Shown: positions 36,272 through 42,340, numbered from the stretch's first letter. The stretch is DNA of 64,000 bases from Rugalucina vietnamica (GCA_964017185.1 OZ024875.1:44216986-44280985), one strand, 5' to 3'. A program made the numbers and translations. Notes: generated by a model from the letters alone, not told the origin.

Positions 36272-36763
36272 TTCTTTATTTTACGAGGGTGACCCAATTG
36301 GCAGAGCCAATCTTCCAAGGGGCTAGAAAGTGGAGTTAGGATCTGCTAAAAAATACATATAGATCATTTAAAAATTTAAAGATTTTCCTTCCTCATTAGT
36401 ATTTCAATTATTTCCCAGGGAACCATGGACAAATCATTAATAGAAATTCAACGTGTTAACACGTGTTCAGGTATCGGACCTGTTCAAAGACCACATTGTT
36501 GGTTTTCTCGTGAGGTGGCTCATTTTATAGCCACTGGTACCAGATACTAGCATGCACTGCACATTGGTTAATATGCTTAGGTCTTAGAGAAGTATTTGAT
36601 GAACGATGTGACACCACAAGCGTAAAGCAACAATCATGTAGATAATCTCCAGACATTTTAACCGTTTATAAATTAGAAAAAATACTACCTGACCAGATGA
36701 GCCTTCCAGAAATGCTAAAAGAAACAGACAGAGGGCGACACCTCTATGAGATAAATCACCCAT
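11830..36763 (-). CDS. Inter-alpha-trypsin inhibitor heavy chain-like protein (19-exon gene)
   Basis: The product is a secreted protein of the ITIH family, whose vertebrate members bind hyaluronan and stabilise extracellular matrix. I joined 19 exons, listed singly below, by GT/AG borders with matching phases; they total 2778 nt, or 925 residues plus stop. Order: signal peptide 1-24; VIT domain about 26-160 ([22 protein letters not shown]); vWA domain about 270-450 with MIDAS residues Asp278-x-Ser280-x-Ser282, Thr351 and Asp381; the WAYLTIQQ region 551-558; [12 protein letters not shown] 584-595; Gly-rich linker 626-642; Asp643-Pro-His; heavy-chain C-terminal domain to 925. Vertebrate heavy chains are about 900-950 residues, so the length fits. 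Asp643 corresponds to the residue that is cleaved after and esterified to chondroitin sulfate in vertebrate heavy chains. Introns are full of repeats. The weakest junctions are the 13-nt exon 16 and the exact C-terminus. Confidence 0.9.
12210..12939. other. Intron stretch without recognisable content
   Basis: Part of the 5-kb last intron side and 5' flank of exon 19. I see no gene, repeat unit or RNA here. Confidence 0.5.
12940..13254. mobile_element. Small motif-rich TIR element (family M)
   Basis: The left end GGGGTTAGTAACTTGAAGGC pairs with the right end GCTTTGAGTTACCAACCCC. The 315-bp interior is dense in CTTACG, CTTAAG and CGTAAG words. It has no ORF and lies in the last intron of the ITIH-like gene. 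Confidence 0.75.
13519..15300 (+). pseudogene. Penelope-like element reverse transcriptase, decayed
   Basis: Conserved blocks appear in order but in shifting frames: [12 protein letters not shown] (about 13730), FYLLPKIDK (about 13960), [11 protein letters not shown] and [10 protein letters not shown] (14040-14110), a FIDD catalytic motif (14468-14479), NQYLLP (about 14985), then [14 protein letters not shown] (about 15030). These are diagnostic for Penelope-like retroelements. Stops, frameshifts and an inserted repeat show that it is dead. It lies antisense in the last intron of the ITIH-like gene. The GIY-YIG endonuclease part was not recognised. Confidence 0.88.
14478..14812 (-). repeat. 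Repeat family K inserted in the Penelope-like element
   Basis: Starts right after the FIDD codons with AAAAAGGTACAAGTAGGCAA and ends before the frame resumes near 14815. It matches other K copies in the opposite orientation. It carries a GTGGGAATTTC-type end and the GGCCATTCAGTTACC block. Confidence 0.8.
15300..15620. other. Penelope-like element flank and unassigned intron
   Basis: The text around TTTGTATCGACTAC and TGCCAAATCTA(T/A)AGGGTCA recurs inverted or direct near 24330-24420 and 34760-34840, next to other Penelope-like fragments, so it is probably the untranslated part of that element. Nothing else is recognised. Confidence 0.5.
15620..15762 (+). repeat. Degenerate tandem repeat, about 35-40 bp unit
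   Basis: At least four units of the type CCAGTTTA(A/C)CAGTTTTCCTGG with TTTCCTCC spacers follow each other. Confidence 0.7.
15763..17081. other. Intron stretch without recognisable content
   Basis: Mostly A/T-rich single-copy-looking sequence in the last intron. Short ORFs have no domain or splice context. Confidence 0.5.
17082..17212 (-). CDS. ITIH-like exon 18 (787-830)
   Basis: Reads [12 protein letters not shown], then [14 protein letters not shown] and TVGLLG. The Gly-Gln-Phe of GLLGQF is completed by exon 19. The donor is GTAATT. Confidence 0.92.
17422..17736 (-). CDS. ITIH-like exon 17: C-terminal domain (683-786)
   Basis: Reads [13 protein letters not shown], then [20 protein letters not shown], matching heavy-chain C-terminal domains. 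The acceptor is CCTCAG and the donor GTTTGT. Confidence 0.9.
17789..17801 (-). CDS. ITIH-like exon 16: putative 13-nt microexon (678-682)
   Basis: Exon 15 ends in phase 1 but exon 17 needs two preceding bases. A 13-nt segment with a TTCTTACAG acceptor and GTATGT donor fits exactly and encodes T-E-K-S-R across its junctions. The following intron would be only 52 nt. The alternative is a 1-nt indel in the gene or assembly. Confidence 0.45.
17903..17941 (+). repeat. Poly(A) tract
   Basis: About 39 A directly before a tandem duplication (17941-18128). Confidence 0.95.
17941..18128 (+). repeat. Tandem duplication of about 100 bp
   Basis: Two copies of a unit with CCCTATTT(A/T)GACTATATATG and TCAGCAAATGCTCGTTAA follow each other with few differences. 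Confidence 0.9.
18294..18431 (+). repeat. Tandem duplication of about 75 bp
   Basis: Two copies of CTAAGGGTATTTCGAC(A/C)AGAAC...GTTTTACACATACAAT follow each other. Confidence 0.9.
18527..18763 (+). mobile_element. MITE with internal hairpin (family J), copy 1
   Basis: Begins TTAACTCATTTAAG and ends CGGGTTAAATGA. The centre GCCCCAGATG...CATCTGGGGC forms a hairpin. It matches 28571-28798 in inverted orientation. Its right end lies within about six bases of the exon 15 donor. Confidence 0.8.
18770..18880 (-). CDS. ITIH-like exon 15: Asp-Pro-His site, start of C-terminal domain (641-677)
   Basis: Reads [20 protein letters not shown], matching the family block around the chondroitin-linked Asp. 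The donor GTGAGT leaves phase 1. A MITE begins about six bases into the intron. Confidence 0.92.
19147..20123. mobile_element. Motif-saturated TIR element (family E, GCGAATGC arrays)
   Basis: Inverted termini of about 35 bp start TGCTCTCACATATACCGAAT and differ at only a few places. Subterminal blocks (about 19180-19490 and 19790-20105) are filled with degenerate TTACGAATGC / GCGAATGCTT words; the centre is not. No transposase ORF is present, so it is non-autonomous. It lies in intron 14 of the ITIH-like gene. Confidence 0.85.
20258..20943 (+). repeat. Repeat family K, longest copy
   Basis: About 690 bp. The 3' half (from about 20590: GGGTGAGGTTA...) is shared with the other K copies; the 5' half is G/C-richer and seen only here in the window. 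It ends at TTGCCTACTTGTACCTTTTT. No protein is evident. Confidence 0.7.
21012..21107 (-). CDS. ITIH-like exon 14: basic and Gly-rich linker (609-640)
   Basis: Reads [17 protein letters not shown], then ten Gly, one Tyr and four Gly. Phase fits both neighbours. The linker lies just before Asp643; its codon repeats (GGA, GGC, GGT) could make its length variable. Confidence 0.9.
21917..21992 (-). CDS. ITIH-like exon 13 (584-608)
   Basis: Reads [16 protein letters not shown] followed by an acidic stretch. The borders are TTACAG and GTCAGT. Confidence 0.94.
22079..22320. mobile_element. Hairpin MITE (family C)
   Basis: Ends are GGACCCAGTTGTTCAAA and TTTGAACAACTGGTCC. Inside, 22148-22193 and 22195-22240 form an almost perfect 46-bp inverted repeat. 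A second copy is cut off at the window start. It lies in intron 12 of the ITIH-like gene. Confidence 0.88.
22662..22774 (-). CDS. ITIH-like exon 12 (546-583)
   Basis: Reads [16 protein letters not shown] and [20 protein letters not shown]-type sequence is typical of the family. The donor is GTACCA. Confidence 0.94.
22976..23155 (-). CDS. ITIH-like exon 11 (486-545)
   Basis: Reads [12 protein letters not shown] with the first Gly split over the junction. GSELVVAGK is a strongly conserved ITIH motif. The donor is GTAAGA. Confidence 0.94.
23296..23360 (+). repeat. (GT)n microsatellite
   Basis: About 32 GT units with one AT interruption. Confidence 0.95.
23504..23800 (-). CDS. ITIH-like exon 10: vWA domain end (387-485)
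   Basis: Reads [20 protein letters not shown], then [12 protein letters not shown] and FYDELA. The borders are CAACAG and GTTAGC. It is the longest exon before the C-terminal domain. Confidence 0.95.
24053..24215. repeat. Fragment of GGCGTATCCAGA-type MITE (family N)
   Basis: The start resembles the ends of the element at 56904-57060. The G-run and C-rich end are also similar. The right terminus is degraded. Confidence 0.45.
24328..24490 (-). repeat. Penelope-like element fragment
   Basis: Read on the minus strand it contains CTTTAAGAGCAGTGAAT and ATTAATGAGAAAGG, as at the start of 13519-15300, joined to the untranslated text seen at 15380-15460. Confidence 0.6.
24758..24868 (-). CDS. ITIH-like exon 9: vWA domain, MIDAS Thr351 and Asp381 (350-386)
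   Basis: Reads [12 protein letters not shown] and [13 protein letters not shown]. The borders are CTCCAG and GTAAGT. Confidence 0.95.
25218..25352 (-). CDS. ITIH-like exon 8: vWA domain (305-349)
   Basis: Reads [12 protein letters not shown] and [15 protein letters not shown]. The borders are GGCAG and GTAAGG. Confidence 0.94.
25865..26024 (-). CDS. ITIH-like exon 7: vWA domain with MIDAS start (252-304)
   Basis: Reads [13 protein letters not shown], then [12 protein letters not shown], giving the metal-binding Asp278, Ser280 and Ser282. The borders are TTTCAG and GTAAAA. Confidence 0.95.
26090..26367 (+). mobile_element. Palindromic MITE (family B), copy 1
   Basis: Starts CATTACGAAAACTTGCCCATG, here with A-rich flank, and ends CCTGATG; the outer 12 bp pair as imperfect inverted repeats. 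The centre GGTTCTAACG is part of a strong hairpin with CGCCTCG. The GTATACATTGCACGGACAT end is shared by all copies. Confidence 0.85.
26877..27046 (-). CDS. ITIH-like exon 6 (195-251)
   Basis: Reads [12 protein letters not shown] and [19 protein letters not shown], the family segment before the vWA domain. The donor is GTGAGA. Confidence 0.92.
27408..27507 (-). CDS. ITIH-like exon 5 (162-194)
   Basis: Reads [20 protein letters not shown]. The borders are CAG acceptor and GTATGT donor. Confidence 0.9.
27645..27935 (-). repeat. Repeat family K copy in intron 4
   Basis: Contains GTACAAGTAGGCAAAGATCA and the GGTGGCCACTCAGTTACC block, in inverted orientation to 20258-20943. Confidence 0.75.
27944..28072 (+). 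repeat. (CAT)n / (ATT)n microsatellite at a splice donor
   Basis: Pure CAT units run to about 27986, then mixed ATT/ATC units up to the donor of ITIH-like exon 4. Confidence 0.95.
28073..28211 (-). CDS. ITIH-like exon 4: VIT domain (115-161)
   Basis: Reads [14 protein letters not shown], then [12 protein letters not shown] and YVNPGQ. The donor GTAATG leads straight into a trinucleotide microsatellite. Confidence 0.92.
28246..28481 (+). mobile_element. Palindromic MITE (family A) in intron 3
   Basis: Starts TGAGCCGCATCGTGAGAAAAC and ends TTTCTCGCGTCGCGGCTC. The centre is the hairpin AGATCAGCTTCGCGGTAACC followed by its inverse. About 236 bp. It starts 34 bp from the acceptor of exon 4. Confidence 0.9.
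28571..28798 (-). mobile_element. MITE family J, copy 2
   Basis: Inverted relative to 18527-18763 with the same hairpin centre (GCCCCAGATG...CATCTGGGGT) and end words. Confidence 0.82.
29015..29125 (-). CDS. ITIH-like exon 3: VIT domain (78-114)
   Basis: Reads [20 protein letters not shown], ending SAGLISK. The donor GTATAC at 29014 is needed to keep phase; the nearer GTAAAA would break it. The acceptor pyrimidine tract comes from a MITE (see 29129-29405). Confidence 0.9.
29129..29405 (-). mobile_element. MITE family B abutting ITIH-like exon 3
   Basis: Inverted copy: begins CATCAGGAAAACATGTCC and ends AGTTTACGTAATG. Read on the gene strand its terminus TTTTCCTGATG is followed directly by CAG and exon 3. 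Confidence 0.85.
29823..30054 (+). mobile_element. MITE family A in intron 2
   Basis: Starts TGAGCCGCCGCATGAGAAAAC and ends TTTTCTCACGCATAGGCTCA. It ends 17 bp from the donor of exon 2. The central hairpin is partly degraded. Confidence 0.88.
30072..30229 (-). CDS. ITIH-like exon 2: VIT domain start (26-77)
   Basis: Reads [18 protein letters not shown] and SRVANP, ending NFTM split by a GTAAGA donor. This is the hallmark opening of the VIT domain. The acceptor is CTTCAG. Confidence 0.92.
30224..30365 (+). repeat. Tandem duplication covering the exon 2 acceptor
   Basis: GTTTCTGAAGGAGAAGACAG with its flank occurs twice (from about 30226 and 30312), with a shorter third piece between. The copied text includes the exon 2 acceptor AG and the first bases of the exon. 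Confidence 0.8.
30362..30722 (+). repeat. Repeat family K copy in intron 1
   Basis: Matches the 3' half of 20258-20943, including GGTTTAAGCCCGCCAGTAA and the TTTGCCTACTTGTACC end. Confidence 0.8.
30950..31105. repeat. Palindrome array: ACAAACGTTTGT, four copies
   Basis: The perfect palindrome ACAAACGTTTGT recurs about every 44 bp, with inverted spacers such as TAGCGATTTTTCG and its complement. A related array is at 34340-34665. Confidence 0.9.
31118..31245 (-). mobile_element. tRNA-derived SINE (tRNA-Pro-like head)
   Basis: On the minus strand: an A-box-like GCGTAATGGTTAGAAC, an anticodon-arm-like TCCGCTTCGGGAGCGG (loop with CGG) and a B-box GGGTTCGATCCC. The T stem is mispaired (CCCGGG on the 3' side) and a tail follows, so it is a SINE rather than a working tRNA. 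Confidence 0.75.
31250..31920. other. Intron 1 stretch without recognisable content
   Basis: No gene, domain or repeat family known from elsewhere in the window. Confidence 0.5.
31923..32184 (-). mobile_element. MITE family B, copy 3
   Basis: Begins CATCAGGAAAACATGTCC, holds the TAGATTGTGGGTACTCG / GTACTCACAATC hairpin with part of one arm lost, and ends GGGCAAGTTTTCGTAA. Confidence 0.82.
32774..32931 (-). mobile_element. MITE family A, truncated
   Basis: Inverted copy beginning GAACCTGTGCATGAGAAAACC and stopping in the central GGCGCTGATCA, so half of the hairpin and the other end are missing. Confidence 0.75.
33300..33690 (+). repeat. Three diverged tandem units (CTCGCTCG-rich)
   Basis: Units share AGAAGCATGA, a TTCATTTT block and TCCTCGCTCGCACAGCTCGC; marker words lie near 33321, 33444 and 33618. 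Confidence 0.7.
34340..34665. repeat. Second palindrome array (ACAAACGTTTGT)
   Basis: Three clear copies of GACAAACGTTTGT plus diverged ones, with GCTATT and AATAGC flanks that pair with each other. It resembles 30950-31105. Confidence 0.85.
34682..34965. repeat. Penelope-like element fragments
   Basis: Contains AACAGCAGTGAACGTATTAATGAGAAAGG-type text (split here by divergence) as in 13566-13610, then untranslated text also found inverted at 24340-24440, and an AAAGGACCTAAAGG end like 15260-15280. Confidence 0.55.
34966..35680. other. Intron 1 stretch without recognisable content
   Basis: No ORF, RNA or repeat recognised. Confidence 0.5.
35682..35921 (+). mobile_element. MITE family A, copy in intron 1
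   Basis: TGAGCCGTCTCATG...CATGAGGTGGCTCA ends with the AGATCAGCTTCGCAGTAACT hairpin centre. Its right end merges with a copy of the text flanking ITIH-like exon 1. Confidence 0.85.
35877..36030 (-). repeat. Third partial copy of the exon 1 flank
   Basis: Matches 36471-36630 and 1231-1390 (ATAGCCACTGGTACCAGATA and following) but stops before the exon. Confidence 0.8.
36030..36178 (+). mobile_element. MITE family A, partial
   Basis: CAACAATCTGCATATGCG to ACAATACAGCTTCGC. The central hairpin is shortened to one arm and a half. Confidence 0.7.
36181..36345 (-). mobile_element. LINE 3' tail with (GT)n and (TTAC)n microsatellites
   Basis: (GT)n to about 36221, then (AGTA)n to 36268, then text that reads on the minus strand GGAAGATTGGCTCTGCCAAT...AATAAAGAATTTAC, a 3'-UTR-like end followed by TTAC repeats. 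It fits a truncated LINE with a microsatellite tail. Confidence 0.65.
36689..36763 (-). CDS. ITIH-like exon 1: signal peptide (residues 1-25)
   Basis: The ATG at 36763 opens [18 protein letters not shown]..., a hydrophobic secretion signal ending GSSGQ, then a GTAGTA donor in phase 0. Exon 2 also starts in phase 0 with KPEIRSL, so a direct join is possible across a 6.5-kb intron. A short extra exon between them cannot be excluded. Confidence 0.75.
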
Positions 36764-36833
36764 ACTGCCTCTTTAGTATCCTCTCAAACAAAGAAGTTCT
36801 CATCTACATTCCGACTAATAAGTCAAAATAACT

Positions 36834-37070
36834 TGAGCCGCGACGCGAGAAAACCGGTCTTCGGGGTTTCCGACCAGGTCCGACACAAACCGGCCTGTAC
36901 AAGCTCAGAAAAGAGCTAGAAGCTTGAAATTTCGGATTTAAGTAGAACAGCAATTGTACTATCCGAGTAGCGAAAACAAAGGCGCTGATCAGCTTCGCGG
37001 TTACCGCGAAGCTGATCTGCGTCTTTGTTTTCGCCCATGCAAATTGTTGGTTTTCTCACGCACAGGCTCA
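36834..37070 (-). mobile_element. MITE family A insert 71 bp upstream of the ITIH-like ATG
   Basis: Ends TGAGCCGCGACGCGAGAAAACC and GGTTTTCTCACGCACAGGCTCA pair over about 22 bp. It is flanked on both sides by AGTCAAAATAACT (36821-36833 and 37071-37083). The paralog at 1584-1597 has that word once, as an empty site. The target duplication is therefore 13-14 bp. Confidence 0.92.
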
Positions 37071-37290
37071 AGTCAAAATAACTTATGGAGATACTTAATT
37101 CAACAACGCTGTTCTATTACATTAGAATGATTTACTTCCGGTTAAAGAAACGCACTTTATATTATGCATTTTAAAATTATTCTGACCCACTTACTTTTAA
37201 TGCAATATTCAAACAAAGATAACGTATATTCGTAGGTATTTTTCTGACACTGTTGCAGAGTTGCAAACCTGCACGCAGTCGGCTCAGTAC

Positions 37291-37296
37291 TTTATA
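37291..37296 (-). promoter_or_regulatory. Candidate TATA box of the ITIH-like gene
   Basis: Minus-strand TATAAA, conserved in the paralog at 1807-1812. It lies 528 bp upstream of the ATG, of which about 250 bp is the MITE and its target duplication. Confidence 0.3.
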
Positions 37297-37378
37297 TTTG
37301 GGATGCAGTTAGCAAAATTACACAGCGACAGAACACGTACTGCTCAAATTGGTAGCAATGGGATAGGACTGAAAATGG

Positions 37379-37690
37379 TGGCCTCAGTAACTGCTTTTAA
37401 GCCCGCAATCAGTAGGGATCCCTCTCAAGCGGAAAAAGACCGCAATGTCATTGAGGATAGGCACACGGAATGTTTGCATTGATGGACAGTCGTTGGTCAG
37501 ACAGATCACAGCGTAGAACGACCCTTGTTAACACAGATCTTGGGATTATGGTACATGCAACTGCACTAGTGGGACTCGATTTGATGAGGTTGTGATGATC
37601 TAGAAGAATGGCTGGTTACTGCTTTGTCCGGAGTGGACACACAAAAGAGGCGCGGAAAGTCGTGAAGCACGTGTTTGCATTGTCATTAAA
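37379..37690. other. Upstream flank, nothing recognised
   Basis: Unassigned sequence between the promoter region and the next MITE. Confidence 0.5.
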
Positions 37691-37691
37691 T

Positions 37692-37928
37692 TGAGCCGCA
37701 TCGTGAGAAAACCGGATTTTTGCCTATGCGAAAACAAAGGCGTAGATCAGCTTCACGGTAACCGCGAAGCTGATCAGCGCCTTTGTTTTCGCTACACGGA
37801 TAGTACATTTCCTCTTCTTCTTATATCCAAAATTTCAAGCTTCTAGCCCGCTTCTGTGACTGTACAGGTCAGTTTTTGTCAGACCTTGTCGGAAACACCG
37901 AAGACCGGCTTTCTCGCGTCGCGGCTCA
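37692..37928 (+). mobile_element. MITE family A
   Basis: TGAGCCGCATCGTGAGAAAACC at the left and CTTTCTCGCGTCGCGGCTCA at the right, with the hairpin GATCAGCTTC...GAAGCTGATC inside. Confidence 0.9.
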
Positions 37929-38097
37929 AATCAAAACGTGCTAAAAGGCCTTCAGGGTTGTCGAAAGCCACCAGTTAATGACCATCTAATGGCATTTAGA
38001 CTTTCTCTGTCAGTAATTGTCAGAACATGATAGTAGTACTGGTTCCGACGTGCTTTGCACATAGTCATTTCTGCAACACCTCGTACAGACAAGCTTC

Positions 38098-38309
38098 AAG
38101 AACACCATAAATCGGGTCCTAGGCGGGATAGAAAAGTTTTGTTTTCGGCATTCGTCATCGTTTTTTTAGCGCTCACAGACGAAAAATTCGTCGACATATT
38201 TTTTTTCTGCGCTAACAGGGTATGGAACACCATAACTCGGGTCATAGGTAGGATAGTAAAATTCTGTTTTCGGCATTCATCTTCCTTTTCTATAGCGCTC
38301 ACAGCCAGA

Positions 38310-38361
<52 letters not shown>
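38098..38361 (+). repeat. Direct repeat of about 120 bp and poly(A)
   Basis: GAACACCATAA(A/C)TCGGGTC...TATAGCGCTCACAG-type text occurs twice (from about 38100 and 38223); a 50-base A run (38312-38361) follows the second. Confidence 0.85.
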
Positions 38362-38362
<1 letters not shown>

Positions 38363-39262
38363 AAAATCGCCGCAGCAAATTATCTGCTAACTCAGTTGAC
38401 CGTTTCTTGCTGCACCCAATTTTCTGTTAACTGATCGAGTTGTTTCAAACTGGATATTAAAAGTAAGTGAAGATGACATGATTTGATATTGAACACTGCC
38501 AGGATGAAATTTACCTTACCCATGTACATGTAGTTTCCAGGTCAAGTCTAGGAACCGTAGGTCTTCTCGAAGGGAAAGCACTGTGATGATGCGCTATAAA
38601 TAGATATGCAAATTTTAAATCCAGTAGTTTGTGATATCAGTATATAGCACATACATGTACGAACGTACAGCGTATGTTGTTTTTCCATCGGTGAACTGTG
38701 TTGTTGCCTGATTTGGCTAGACTTTACGCTGCGCCAAGTCCCTCCCCGCCTCCGTGCTGCTGTCAAATGCTTTGAGCTTTTGTCTGTGAACGGTAGCCTG
38801 GGTTCCAGTCTGATCATTTTTCTCTTTTTTATGTTTTCGTTTCTTGGTCAAAAATGACAATATCTACGGAAATCAATAAAGGCTACCGACACCAAATTGT
38901 CGGAAAAAGAAGAAAAACAAACATAACCTTATATATGGAAAATAATTATATTGACGACTGGACGCAGGCTAGTGAACGGGTTTATATACTGCGAGACGGT
39001 ATCCGTGCAGCCATGGTTTGATGGCCCTTGACGGCATGTGAATACGGTTATTGCATCTTAAAATTCAGCTAATAACGATATGCAAGGAAGAATATTTGAA
39101 GGCACAAAAGACCTGAAAATACTTAAAAGATCTATCTATAGCTCTGCAAGTTATTTAATTTGTAATTGGTAGCGAAAAGATGGGCGGTTAATCTTGACCT
39201 TTGGTTAGAGTATGGACCGCAAAAGAAGGTTTTCTTATGAGGGGTTCTACAACATTGTTTAA
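38362..39262. other. Intergenic, nothing recognised
   Basis: No gene-like ORF with splice context; no repeat family seen elsewhere in the window. Confidence 0.5.
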
Positions 39263-39890
39263 GCCCGCCTCACACAGAACACACGGTTTACACGGTTGGC
39301 CACCCGTGTAAACCGTACATACAACCGAATAAACCGTGGCCTTATCCGACTTACACTCGGGCCATTCGAGTGTATCCGTGTAAGCCGTGTATGATTTTTA
39401 AAACTTTTAAAAAACTGGCACGGGTGCGATGTCCGTGTATAATCGTATAAGCGATCGTACAAGACCGTGAGAGACCGTGTAAGCCCGTACGAGACCGTAT
39501 ATACAACCGTACATGAAGCACAAAGCACGAGTAAGCTCAACCGTGTCAAAATCGTATGTAAATCGTATGGAACAAAAGTCGATGGGACCGTATATAAACC
39601 CTGTAAATGTCCAGTAAATCGTGTCAACGTCGTGTTTAATCGTACTAGGCCGTAACAGACCGAACTAGACCGTACTTGGAACCGTAAAACAATCGTATGA
39701 AAATCGTTTGCAAATCGTGATCGAGTATATCCGTGCTTTGTTCGTACTCACTCTTGCTACATTCGAGTCTAAATCGTACCAACTCATCCTCAGGCACGGT
39801 TGGAGCTCAATATTCGTACCAGTCAATCCGTGTATAACCGAGTAAACCGTATTAAAACCGTGTGCCCAACCGTGTTCTGTGTGAGACGGC
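39263..39890. mobile_element. Motif-saturated TIR element (family D, ACCGTGTA)
   Basis: The left end GCCCGCCTCACACAGAACAC is mirrored by GTGTTCTGTGTGAGACGGC. Almost the whole 628 bp consists of variants of AACCGTGTA, CCGTATA and AATCGTA. The ORFs over it are by-products of the motif. It is non-autonomous. Confidence 0.85.
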
Positions 39891-40060
39891 CTTTACTGAG
39901 GAATACTGCACTTATTTTCCATTTACCGCAATGAAAACTACTTCAACTATGGTCCACCAAAAAGAACCAAAATATCCGCTTTATACACTCATTAATTACT
40001 GATTACACAGATTTGGACACAGTTGTTAATCTCTTGTATCTCTATATATTCTTTTCAAAA

Positions 40061-40319
40061 CGAAAACTTGCCCACGCAATATACAGACATTTTTTTTTCA
40101 GCTGTAAAAATGGAAAGTTTAATCGAAAAACTTTTGATGTTTTTAATATTTTCACTCAAAACATACATTGTGGGTACATGCGAGGCGGTTCTATCGAGTA
40201 CCCATAATGAATGTTTTGGATCAAAAATAAGAAAATAGGTATACCCTGCAAACCCCAGTTTTTCTATATAAAAGTGGGGTTTAAGTGGGTAAACATTTTA
40301 CGGACATGTTTTCCTAATG
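40061..40319 (+). mobile_element. MITE family B, copy 4
   Basis: CGAAAACTTGCCCACGCAAT at the left and CGGACATGTTTTCCTAATG at the right. The central hairpin has lost part of one arm (GCGAGGCGGTTCTA only). Confidence 0.82.
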
Positions 40320-40977
40320 TATGTAAAATTAGACCTTTGATCACTTTTGTTAAAAAAAGAATTTTCAAAATGAGCTCATACATGAACACTGCGAGTAGCT
40401 TTGAATGCAACGGTGTCTTAATTTACCTGAATGCATTGCTGACTGACACTGAAAAAGCCTGGCGACAAATTTTCTTGAGTCTCTGAAAAATACCATAAAT
40501 TAGTATCGTCTAAGAAAAATGCAAAAAATTAGTACATTGACTTTGAGAAACAAGACAAGTTCAAATTTGGGAAATCAGCGGAAATTTCGAGGATTTTTTT
40601 TTCCGAAATGAATCAGATATACGAGATCGAATATGGGCCAAAGTTGGGGTTGTTTAAAAAATCCGCTTTATGCGGGACACGTACAGTGCTTCTTTAAATA
40701 TTTTGAGCAGTATACATGTATAAGTTTGTGGGCGTCCATTGGACTTCAAAGGACGCCGTCAGTTCAACGACATGTCGGGTTACAACGCACAGTTTCCCTA
40801 ATGAGATTAAGAGCTTTGTTATTTTCTTCTTTTATATCACACTTCTATTCACGCGTAAACTACAATGGTATAGGATTGTCCAAAAAAGATTTGGCTCCAG
40901 TTGCGAATGATTAAAAACTGGGTCTAAGTACACATATGTTTTTATCACTTTACCTTTTGACGCTGTGGAAAGATTGT
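40320..40977. other. Intergenic, nothing recognised
   Basis: Short ORFs without domains. No RNA or known repeat seen. Confidence 0.5.
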
Positions 40978-41167
40978 CATCAGGAAAACATGTCCGTGTA
41001 TTGAAAACCCCCTTAAACCCCACTTTTATATCGTAAAACTGGGGTATGCAGGGGTATACCTATTTTTCTTATTTTTGCTCCAAAACATACATTGTGGGTA
41101 CTCGTTAGAACCACCTCGTCGAGGCGGTTCTAACGAGTCCCCACAATCAATGTTTGAGCGTAAATAA
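40978..41167 (-). mobile_element. MITE family B, truncated
   Basis: Begins CATCAGGAAAACATGTCCGT and keeps the complete central hairpin, but stops soon after at GAGCGTAAATAAGA. Confidence 0.82.
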
Positions 41168-41492
41168 GAGTTGTTACTCTCTCTCTCTTTTTTCTTTTCT
41201 TTTTTTTTTTTTTTTAGATTTTAAGGGAAATGGTACATGTATGAGTGTCTTAATGCACAACACCAACTAAAATCTTTATTTTTCGATTTTTACAAGACAA
41301 TTTGGCTGCAAGAGCTACATGTACGCCATATTACACAAAGACAGCATTTAATTGTCAAAGTACTTGCATACTCATGTTTGGACTTTTCAGGAAAACGCTA
41401 TTTTAGTTACCTTGTACGGCGCCATAAGCTGACAATACAAGACAGAAACGTCTCGATACTCCTGCATCAGTTAATGATCATATTTTTGAAGT

Positions 41493-41785
41493 CATTACGA
41501 AAACTTGCCCATGCGATAAACATAGATTTTTTAAGTACTGTTATAAAAATTGAAAATTATCAGTAGAAAAGTTTTGACATTTTTCTTATTTTTGCTCAAA
41601 ACATAGATTGTGGGTACACGTTAGAACCGCGTTAGAACCGCCTCGGCGAGGCGGTTCTAACGAGTACCAACAATCTATGTTTTGGAGCAAAAATAAGAAA
41701 AATAGGTATACCATACCTCGGTTTTTTTTTTATATAAAAGTGGGGTTTAAGGGGGTATGCCTTTCACGGACATGTTTTCGTAATG
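41493..41785 (+). mobile_element. MITE family B
   Basis: CATTACGAAAACTTGCCCAT to CATGTTTTCGTAATG. Here the outer inverted repeats are exact over CATTACGAAAAC. GTTAGAACCGC is duplicated next to the hairpin. Confidence 0.88.
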
Positions 41786-41789
41786 GGTA

Positions 41790-42340
41790 AGTTTGCTTGT
41801 ACTGAGGCATATTCATGTTTCTGCTTTATGGCACCATTTAACCTGAGTTAAGCTTTTATTCTGTTTATTTTAAGACTTGAGACTCGTGTTGAAAGAACGT
41901 GACGGCAATGATTTTGAAAATGAACACAGAAGATCAGTTTGCGCAGGCCTACTGTCTGGTCAGAGTATACTTGACGGTGCTTAGGGTACGCCACCATCCA
42001 TCAGTGAGTAAACATGAGTTCGGTCCCTAAACTGGTCTCAATATCTTGGTAAGTAATGTCAAGTTTCACATGGTGAACCATTATTCAATGTTGTTTATAT
42101 GGGATTTTGTTGGACCAAGTCTCACAACAAAAGATTATACAATTTAAGACGATATAAAATTAAAAAGTTTTATTGGATTTGTAATTTAAAGATCGAAAAT
42201 ACTGCACAAATGTGTTTTTGGAATTAGAGTGTACACACGGTACCTTATACTTTAATGACTATGCGATAGTTATTAAGGCTTTTTAATTGGAAACTTGATC
42301 AAGGTTTGATTTTATTTCCTTCTTCCGTAAAAAAATCATT
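41790..42340. other. Intergenic, nothing recognised
   Basis: No feature supported. Confidence 0.5.

Larger units (their letters stand above)
36471..37378 (-). repeat. Exon 1 / promoter region paralogous to 1231-1896
   Basis: Contains ITIH-like exon 1, its intron start and its upstream region. It differs from the left copy by small changes and by the MITE at 36834-37070. Confidence 0.85.

Noticed and set aside
36181-36318. 111-residue ORF with a Leu-Thr-Tyr repeat
   Set aside because: It is the translation of the AGTA microsatellite and the LINE tail.
39259-39627. 122-residue Thr/Arg-rich ORF
   Set aside because: It follows from the repeated ACCGTGTA motif of element D.
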